DNA of 64,000 nucleotides, from contig CAJJDN010000018.1 in NCBI GenBank assembly GCA_905182985.1, positions 663,830 to 727,829 on the forward strand, given 5' to 3'. The translations under genes were made by a program, and so were the position numbers. Shown one piece after another: positions 54,901-64,000 of the stretch. This stretch comes from Paramecium sonneborni. Lineage: Eukaryota; Ciliophora; Oligohymenophorea; Peniculida; Parameciidae. Position 1 is the first letter of the stretch; each line of letters begins with the position of its first letter. Under the pieces are notes generated by a model that did not search any database, had not been told where the DNA came from, and was given only the letters and a program-made list of their open reading frames with translations.

Positions 54901-57900
54901 AACTTTACAATCATAATCAGACCTTTAGCTACAATCTAAATTCTAACATGTATCTTCATCACCATCAGAAAGCACCTTAATATTATATGAAGAAGCATCA
55001 GTCTCTTGTAAATTGAGTTCAAAAATTGGAGTTATGGTTTCAATAATTTCTTAAATTGCTATTTCAGATTGACAAAAATACTCTTCAATTATTGAACAAT
55101 CTTTTATTTGACATACTTTTAAATTATCAGAATTCTAATAATAATTATGTTCTCTTTAAAATTTTACAATATGTTACATACAAGTAGCATTAAATTCTTA
55201 CCAACTACTTTCAGTTTTTGATAATCTATCTTTACGATATGCTAAGTCTTTATTCTAAACAATATCATTAGAGCATGTATCTATTTCTTAGAAATCTGGA
55301 CATTCTTTAAGAGTTTATTATTGTCCACTGGCTGATTATGAATAATCATAAACAAGTTTGAATATTTAACAAGAATAATTTGTCCAGAAACAATATTTTT
55401 CAAATTTACATTACTGTTGATTAAGTTTATCTTCAAAACATTGTAATTCTCCTGAAGTCTGTTCTAAAGTTTCTGAAACTGATGTACAAACTCTTTTATT
55501 AGGATGTTGTTAATTTATAGAAATATTTTATAAATCTGTGCAAGTCATTGTAAGTTCAAAAGGAAATGTTTTACATAAGAGAGTATTTAGATCAAATATA
55601 CAAGGTGAATAAATATCCATGCAAACTTCAATATTTATTAACCATTAAGTCTCACATATTGATTAGCCTTCAATAAATGTTTTACATTTATTATTTGGTA
55701 TAATTTCTTATTCATCATAAAAACAATGATGAGTTCTTGTATGATATAAACAAGCATATTTATTCATTTAAAAATCATTACAATTTGCAGTTTTACTAAT
55801 AAGTTTAACACATTTCTCTAGAGTAGTATCATAATAATAAGCATCTCCTGTAATAATTAAACATGCTAATTGATTAAATTTGTGATCTCCTGTTTAACTT
55901 AAAAGATCAAATTCACTTGAAATCATTGTATTAAACTCTTAACATTCATTTGATTGATCATTCCAAATGCATGCTTAATGAGTTAATTTTTTACATAATT
56001 CTCTATTAATACTATCTGTACATTTTAATTATGATATATCAGTGTAATTAACATAGCATTAAAAACTATTAGGATCCCATCTACAAAGTCCTTTAGTATT
56101 TTTAAAACAAGATCTGTTGTTAGCTAATGAACCATCACAAGCATCTGATTCTTTAGTTGAAATTACACAAGAATAATCTCGAAATTCACATTATTAATCT
56201 GATTTATCAATTTATAAACATACTTACCAACTTACCTTGCCTAAAGAATCAAAATGATTGCAATCTACATTAAAGTCATTAACATTTATACAACGATCTA
56301 AACTAAAAGAAAAAAGACAGCTACTCTTTTTAATATCAGTACAAGCTTTAATATTAAGTTCAAAATCACATGTTATTATTTCATCAATTTCATCAAAAGG
56401 TATAGTAACACATTTTAATTATGATTGGTCCCATTTACAATAATTATTACCTGTGTACCTTTAACAAACATTTCTATTTCCTTTAACATCTTCACAAGAA
56501 GCATATGGAAACTCATTATCATTGTATATAATTTCTTTGCATCTCCTGTTTTCATAATCATAACCAATATATTTGAGAGTATTCTATTCAGTTAGAATAC
56601 CATCAATAGCAAAACAAGCATTTTCATTTAAGACTGAAGGTTCCTTAATAAAAATACGATAATCTTTATAATATGAGTAATTGATATTAAGACAAGCTAT
56701 TCCATTGTGATAGCAAAGTTAATCAATTGACCAACCTATCATATCACAAGAATTCTTATTCATTGAAGAACATGGTAATTAATTTTCATCATAAAATTAT
56801 TTAATTTGTTCTCTATTAGATAAATCAACAATATCATCCGTTAATTCTTGACATCTTAAATTCATAAAGAAACAATAATCTCCTGGTTCATTACTTGAGA
56901 ATTTACTACATGCATGAGCATTCATTCCAATATTTTCAGTTTCAGTACAACATTTAGTGTTACATAATTCTTTTTTAATTAAACATTAAAATGTAAGTCT
57001 ATTATAATAACAATATCCTCTATTTCTTTCAAATTAAATTCCTTTTAAAAAGTCATAATCAGGGAAATCATTAAGAATAGATGCACAAACATTTGAATTA
57101 ACAGAGATATCAATTCCATTAAAATCAAGACATTTTTAATTTTATTTAATTTCTACACTTTCACATGCAGTTTTTGATTTATTCCATGAACACAATAATT
57201 ATATTGAAGATAGAGATACACAAACAGATTTAGATGGAGATGTAGATACACAAGTTAAAGGAATATCTGTTGGTGGAAGTGAAGGATTAAATAAATCAGT
57301 ATCATCTATCTAATAATCCTCATCTTATATAAAATCCTAAGATTTTTAACATTAATCATTGATAAATTAACAATCCCCTTAAGCTTATTAACATCCAAAT
57401 GAATTTAATCCTAATTCATCACACCCCATATTCTTAACAAAAGAATTGATACATCCATAGATTTTTTTATTATATCTACAGATCTCGCCTCCATATTAGA
57501 CATAAGAACATGCTTTATAATTAGCATATTTTAAATGTAAACATTCAATAGTTTAAATTTCTTTCCTATTGTTTATTTAAACACATTAATCTCTGTTCCA
57601 TCTACAAGCAACCTTTCTAGTTGTAATGCAAGAACAAGCTATTCGATTTAAACCTTATTTTCTTTATTTACAATTTATGTTTTGTAAAAGTTCCAAATCC
57701 TTTTAATGTTATAAAATCTCTTTTTTAGTTGCATTTTAAGCTATTTCAACTGTTAATGTAACACATTATTATTATATTTCATCAAAATAACAACCTACTT
57801 TTTCATCTTTTTCAAGAACTTAAGAACATGCAATTGGATTTGCACTTCCTAAACTAGCACATGTAGTCTCATATAATATAACGTAAACATATTTACAACC

Positions 57901-59355
57901 TTAAGTTGTCCATTAACATGTCTCTTCATTAGCTATTATATTAAGACATCCATTTTTATTTATAAATGGAGCATTACATCCATCAGTATCTATACTCTCT
58001 ACACATAAATTCGTTTATTCATTATATTTACATTTTACCTTATCTTTTGATATTCCCTAACAAACATTGCCATTCACTCTTATGTTATTATTATCTAATT
58101 TTAAAGGACAATCAAAATCTTAATTTATTACTCTTCTTTCACAATTATCTCCATTCCAAAAACAATACTAAAAATGAGTCTTTATATTCACGCATGCTAA
58201 TTAATTCAATTCCATATGACATTAATATAAATTAAGATCTTCTTCAGATAATTCTTAACATTTCTATTTAACAAAAGAACACTTCTAATTCTTAATAGAT
58301 AAACAAGCCAATTTTGATAATCCTGGAGTATCACATTTTATCATATTCATATTATTAGTATCAATATTTAAACATTTGTGTTATATTTTATCATAATAAC
58401 ATAATCCTGTAGATATTTAACAAACAGATACATTTACCTAATTCTATGTTTCACAATCCTCATCATCATCATTATTATTTCTTTGATACTTTCTACATTT
58501 TTAACCTACCCATTCACATTATAGATCTTTATTTATTATTTACAAACATGCAAATTGACTCAATTTTTGATCACAAGATCTTATATCCATTAATTGTATT
58601 TCTATACATTTATTATCTTCAAAAGTACCTAAATTCATATTTAAATATTATACAATATTAATTCTCTTTATTTATCGTTAAACAACTCTCCTCATTTAAT
58701 CCTAATTCATTACAAGAAAAATACGACAACTAATGATAATTGAGTTCAATACATTAGAAATTTCCCTCAAATCCACTACTCATACCTATCTTTATTCAGC
58801 AATTCTTACATTAGCCATTTGGTAAAGAAGAGCATGTATATGGAGTCACTGGTGTTGAAAATATATTACATAATCTAGAATTATTTTATATTTTCTCTAT
58901 TTATTTTTTACATCTATTGTCTTCCCAAATACAAAACTATTTCTCAACTGTTAAACAAGCATATTTATTGAACATTTCTGAACATCCGTATTATTCCTAT
59001 TAGTTTTTGTTCGCTGTCATACACCTATCTTAAAAAATGCCTAATTTCACATAAGAATAATATTTACATTAAACTTTGTTATTCTGATCATCTGTCAATT
59101 AAATTAAACATGCCTCTCTATTTAATAAAGGAGAACATCCAGAATTTGTATCTTATGTCTCTTCACATTTGTTATAAAAAGAATCGTATGTACCTAATCT
59201 AAAACCTTTATATTACATCCAATATTCTAAGTTTTTTAAATACAATCTTTTGGGGAGTGCGGATATAATTTGCATTTCGTATGAGATTTAACTCCTTATG
59301 AAAAAATAGCAATCAGCATCAGAGTATAGATCAAGTTAGCTTTATTTACTTACAT
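48807..59355 (-). CDS. Giant Cys-rich surface-antigen-like protein, copy 4 (complete, inverted)
   Basis: ATG 59355-59353 gives a good signal peptide (MQVNKANLIYTLMLIAIFSQ); a second in-frame ATG at 59319 gives a shorter one. TGA is at 48809-48807. Introns: 59194-59216, 59041-59067, 58786-58809, 58629-58653 and 48993-49014 (23, 27, 24, 25, 22 nt). The spliced length is 10428 nt, exactly 3476 codons, 3475 aa. The four 5' introns each split a Cys codon after T and the last one lies in the C-terminal module, as in copies 2 and 3. The body has the same Cys spacing (N-R-E-A-C-L, N-K-Y-A-C-L, C-I-W). The tail ends V-T-L-F-G-L-I-V-F-Y-F, hydrophobic to the stop. It is separated from copies 1-3 by about 18 kb of unrelated genes and lies in the opposite direction. 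Likely a GPI-type surface coat protein. Confidence 0.87.
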
Positions 59356-60109
59356 TTTTAATTTAATGATAATAATTATCATTATCTAGTTATATTTAGT
59401 TATTATTAAAACTACAACAAAATATATTTCGTTTGCAACTTTGTACTAATCAAATTTATATATCTTTATTTATGTCATTTTATTTATTAAGAAGATGTAT
59501 TAAGAAAAAATAAAAATTATATTTTAATGTAAAAAGTAAATTTCATTGATTTATTCATTCAACTCTTCTTTTCCTAATTAATATTGATAATAAATTAGAT
59601 TTTAATTAAAGCAAGCACTTTTATTGATTTTGTTGTAAATCTATAAATAATTTTATTAGTCGAATTTCGTCTAGAATAAGTTTTTAATTATTAATTCATA
59701 GCATCTCATCTAAAAATTGTTATTTTTTTGACATAAAAGTAATCCAACAATAATATTATTATTATAAATATTAACTATTGATAAATTAAATGAATAATTC
59801 TGACTTATTGTTATATATAAAATAAGGATTTAAATATTGTTAAAAACCATATTCTTGCAGTTAGATTTCTCCTAACATTTTTTATAAATGAATAGTATCA
59901 GAACTTTATTTTTAATTCTGTAGAAATAGCCAATATCCAATTCTATTCTTATTTATTTAATAAGATTTTGATGAATATGAATTATGTATTTTATACTTAT
60001 GTGATTTAAGAATTAAAGAATTAAGAAGAACTCAGTTATAACGACATAAAAATATTATAATAATAAAAATCAAATTTTATTGATGAGATTGTATTTTAAT
60101 ATATAATTT
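59356..60109. other. Divergent intergenic region
   Basis: About 750 AT-rich bases between the starts of giant copy 4 (-) and the second alpha-kinase gene (+). I see no coding frame; it presumably holds both promoters. Confidence 0.6.
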
Positions 60110-62929
60110 ATGAGCTAAAATGAGGTTGATTATCATCTGATTTGCCCTAATTCAATTTTATGTTCAGAGAATTTATGTTAATTATAACATTAAAGGGCAT
60201 ATTTGGGATTGTGTATAGTTTATTTACAAATGCAATAGGATTGGGCTAATCAAAAAACAATTTTAGCAAAAACATAAATTTAAAAAATAAAAGAAGATGA
60301 TTAAGAAAATTCAGAAGAAGAAGAAGAAGAAGAAGAATTTAAAGAAAAAAAGTGCAAAAATCAAAAGTGCTAATTATGGCACTTAAAAAAGGCAGATCTT
60401 AAACATTTTTTGAAGGTAGATTCATCAATTTATGGAATTTTTCCAAATAATTTGTGCAAATAGTTAAATTGTGAAAAAAAACAAGAATGCATATTTATCC
60501 ATAAAGAATGGGCAAAGAATCTTTGCATATAGGATATTATAAAAGAATGTTAGAAGAAAGAAAATAAAAAATGTAAATTAGATCATTTGACATGGGATGA
60601 TGTAAAGAAAAAAGCTGAAAAATTTTCAAAAATATAATTTACTAATCCAGAATTATTATGTATGAAAAAAGAATGCACTTGTGATAATCATCCTGAAGAT
60701 TTCTCTAAATATTGTATACCATATTTAAAAGGATGGTGTCCTAAAAAAAATTGTGATGCAAAACATGTAAATTGGGAGTAGGTTGAAATAAAATAAATTA
60801 AACATGCACCTTGTACAAATTTATAACATAAATCATCTTAAACCTTAGATGAAATAAATTAATTAAGAGAAATATAAATATAATGTGAATAAGTTTAATT
60901 ACATAGATTTAAATAATAGCTTTAAAAATCTAACACGATTGATGTAATATTTATAATGGATTTAACAGGTTCAATGAATCCATGGAAAGATGAAATTTAA
61001 AGTACAATTTCAAATATAATAAGGGAATTTTAATAATCAATAAAAGGTTATTCAGTTAGGGTAGGATTTGTTGGATATAGAGATGTTTGTGATTTGTAAG
61101 AATAAATCTCATATCGAAATTTGACACATAATATCAATTCAATTATAGAATATATTTCAAGATTAGAAGCAAAAGGTGGAGGTGATGAAGCAGAAGATAT
61201 TGTTGGAGGATTTGTATAAGCAATGAAATTAAATATATCTAGAAATCCAGATAGTTTATTATGTACTTTTTTAATTGCTGATTCACCATGTCATGGAAAA
61301 TAATATCATGATTTAGAATCTGATGATTATCTAGATTAAGTACCAGACAATTATTTAGAAGACACTTTATTAAGGTATAAGAATATAAAAAAAAACAATT
61401 TTTTATGTTGTGTTAAAATAAATGAAACAACAAATAAAATGTTTGATAAAATGAAATTAGCATTTCCTTTGATTACTATTACAACAAAAAAATAACCAAA
61501 AGAATTATCTGAATTGGTTCAATTTACTTTACATTAATCTCTTAAATAATCAAAATTGATTCCTTAAGATGAAAAAAAGAAAGAGTATTTTCAAGCTACC
61601 TTTTAATAATTTAAACTTGATAATTAGAGTAAATATAATGATGAAAATAAAGCTGAATTTTGGGAAAATTTTGCTGAAAATATACTGAAGTCTTCAAGAA
61701 CAGGTTAGACTGGTTTAGAAATATAATTAGATAATCCAGAATTTATTTCCAATGATGATGACAATTATACAACTTCAATTCTTAAAGCTTTTGATGCAAG
61801 AAATAACTAATTTATTATTATTAAATTTCCTAAAGTAATCTTAAAAAATTTCTAATAAAATAAGATTGATAATTAAGAAATTTAAAAAGCAGAATTATTA
61901 GCTGAATCAAGATTTTATTCATCATCATATGCATTTTAAATGGCTTATTTTTTTAATTGCGAGTCTTATAAATTAGAAGATATTCCACTAATATTTTATG
62001 TTTTACCTACTTTATATTAACTCGAAAAACCTTTATATGGGATGACTAAAATCTATGGTGAAACATTTATAGATACACAATTTTTATTTTAGAAATATTC
62101 TGATAAAAATATTAAATTTTAAAAATACACAACTAATTTTTATGGGAGTAATTAAGAATTTTATTATTATTCTGTCTTTAGTCATTTTTCTTATATTGAA
62201 AGCAAAGGTTTATTCGTAATAACTGATTTATAAGGATATGATAATATATTTACAGATCCATCGATATAGACAAAGAAAAATAGAATTAAAATATAAAAGA
62301 ATGGACAATCTATATATATATTAGATGTAGATAATACTAATTAGAATTAAAGAGGAATTGATATATTTCTTTAATAATAACATAAAGATTGTAGTGTGTA
62401 TTGTACATAACTCTAATTATCAAGAGAAGGTTTTGCAGAGCTTACTAATGTAGATTAAAGTGTATGGAAGGAACAATAACATATTTCTGGTATATGCCAT
62501 TTATGCAATTAATTTGCAGAGATAGATTTAGAAGAAAAGTAAATTAATTAAATGGGCTTTTATTTAAAATGTTAAATTTGTTTAAATGAATAAAGCTATT
62601 TATCTGAATAGTTATGTAAATGTTGTTAAAAATTATTTAATACAGAAGTCCAAATTAAAGCAAGAATACCAACAATTTTAGAGTATTGTGGTGATTGTAA
62701 AAATATGTGTAAGGAGAATAATAGTAAATGTTTTTATTGTTAGAAATAATGTAAGAAACTATTATCAACTATAACTATATAATAAAAATTAATTTCAATT
62801 TGTAAAAATGGACTTCAATACTTGAAATCATTAAAATGTTATAAGTGTGGATAGTAATACAATTATGATAACCTGATTTCTTAATAAGAATACAATTCTG
62901 GGGTATACTTATGTTGTGATAATTAATGA
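60110..62929 (+). CDS. CCCH zinc finger - vWA - alpha-kinase protein, paralogue 2
   Basis: ATG 60110, TGA 62927-62929, 939 aa, no intron needed. It aligns along its length with the protein at 43873-46524. The N-terminus carries Cys/His clusters (C-P-N-S-I-L-C-x4-C-x3-H, C-K-N-Q-K-C-Q-L-W-H, C-P-K-K-N-C-D-A-K-H) and an acidic Glu run encoded by a GAA repeat near 60315-60340. From about residue 278 a vWA domain starts with D-L-T-G-S-M. The alpha-kinase domain follows, with S-H-F-S-Y, D-L-Q-G-Y-D-N-I-F-T-D-P (from about residue 706) and H-x2-C-x3-C-x2-L-x-L. The C-terminus is a Cys-pair-rich zinc-binding region. Predicted atypical protein kinase whose zinc fingers may bind RNA; the substrate is unknown. 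Confidence 0.87.
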
Positions 62930-63039
62930 AAAATAATAATATAATATAATTATATAATTATTATAAAATATCTGGAGAGAATGAGAATTTTTTGATTGAT
63001 AAGAAAAAAAGGAAATTTTACAATAAAAAAGGTTGTTGA

Positions 63040-64000
63040 AAAATGAGTATAGTTAATTCTTCTGCTTCTCTTTAGTCTTACTTATTCAATTTATTCATAT
63101 TGATCACTTACTATAAGTTTATTTAGTTTTATCTAATTATAATAATCAAATTATATTTACTTCTTCTTTTCTTTATATCATTTTTATTTATATCATTTAA
63201 TTTATTCAGATCTAATTTAATTTCATTTTAGTCTAATATTGGATTTTATGCCACTTTCTATTCTTAATATTTTATTCTATAACAAGAAATTACACTTTTG
63301 ATTATTGTTTTTAAAATTTATTAATTCCTTTGATTTCCTTTCATTACATTAAATTTAAATTACTACACAAATCAATATTGCTTATATCATATTATTATTT
63401 ATTCACTTTTTTATTATTCTTAAAATTACTAAATATTATAATTGCTTAATTAAATCACAGATTATTATTAGAATTCCATTATTTCTATCTTCTTTTTTTG
63501 TTCAATCAATTTTATTAATTCCCTATATAATTAATTATTTATATAAATTTAAGATTCTTCATTTCGCTTTTAATAATAATTAATTTTGTTAAAATTGATC
63601 TAATTTGGATTTACCTATAAATTAAAAGATTATCCTATTTCCTTTCTAAAAACCTATTTGTTTTTATCTTGTAAAAATCATGTATTGCTTATTTTTACCT
63701 TAACTTATTACTTAACCCTCGTTTGAAATTAATTCATATTATTATTTTTTTTCAAATCAGAATCTAGTTCTTATTCTTGATTACTAACTATAGAATTATT
63801 TTATTGAATGAATAACTCATATAGAATTATTAAAAATTTCAATATATTTTTTTTAACTTTCTTCTCTTTTTAATTATAATTAATGTTAGCAATAACATAT
63901 ATTCTATTCAAACTGCAACAATAATATTATTAATTTTATAATCATTAATTATTTTTATTTAATGACTTACAGAACCCCTTTGATACACAATAACAACAAG
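63040..64000 (-). CDS. Partial Gln/Lys-rich coiled-coil protein (5' end outside window)
   Basis: The minus strand shows successive coding-like segments: N-Q-E-Q-E-L-D-S-D-L-K-K (about 63775-63740), K-R-N-E-E-S-Q-I-Y-I-N-N-Q-L-Y-R-E-L-I-K (about 63570-63500), C-N-E-R-K-S-K-E-L-I-N-F-K (about 63350-63310) and N-E-I-K-L-D-L-N-K-L-N-D-I-N-K-N-D-I-K-K (about 63210-63150). A 22-nt GTGG...TAG interval near 63222-63243 joins the last two in frame. Other joins were not resolved and the stop is uncertain. The composition suggests a coiled coil; no family was recognised. It converges on the second alpha-kinase gene. Confidence 0.5.

Noticed and set aside
63900..64000. Telomere or chromosome end near the window edges
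   Set aside because: No run of CCCCAA/CCCAAA-type repeats is visible at either edge; the first gene and probably the last one simply run out of the window.

Overview
The window reads as macronuclear DNA of a ciliate, most probably a Paramecium species. Long open frames appear only if TAA and TAG are read as Gln and TGA is the sole stop (genetic code 6). The DNA is very AT-rich. Every intron I can place is tiny: about 20-31 nt, bounded by GT...AG, nearly always starting GTA. Intergenic gaps are mostly short. Standard-code ORF calls chop these genes into fragments, so the genes below were read by hand in code 6 with introns removed.

Layout. Positions 1-30800 (+): three tandem giant Cys-rich, surface-antigen-like genes (the first lacks its 5' half; the second is 3395 aa; the third about 3545 aa). 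A decayed copy of the 3' end of the same family lies between the second and third. Positions 31689-43379: a compact block of ordinary genes. These are a degenerate protein kinase (+), a small Met-Gly-Thr-Cys protein (-), a PX-START-like protein (-), a Hook-like coiled-coil protein (+), a divergent ubiquitin-like/ribosomal eS31 fusion (-), a frame-disrupted coiled-coil gene (-), a PHO80-type cyclin (+) and two tandem ankyrin-repeat paralogues (-). Positions 43873-46524 (+) and 60110-62929 (+): two paralogous proteins combining CCCH zinc fingers, a von Willebrand A domain and an alpha-kinase domain. They flank a fourth giant Cys-rich gene, 48807-59355 (-), 3475 aa. The window ends in a partial coiled-coil gene (-).

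The complete giant proteins each have an N-terminal signal peptide, thousands of residues with Cys at roughly every tenth position, and a hydrophobic extreme C-terminus, as expected for GPI-anchored coat proteins. Their introns sit at conserved places: four near the 5' end, mostly splitting a Cys codon after its first T, and one near the 3' end. Subtracting them leaves exact multiples of three in all three complete genes. Near-identical tracts shared between copies suggest recent gene conversion.

Two single-N gaps (3517 and 47805) are each flanked by perfect direct duplications (1810 and 1148 bp). These are almost certainly unmerged contig ends, not biology: removing 1811 nt at the first restores one continuous frame through the partial giant gene. 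I saw no tRNA or rRNA gene, CRISPR array, transposase or telomere repeat.
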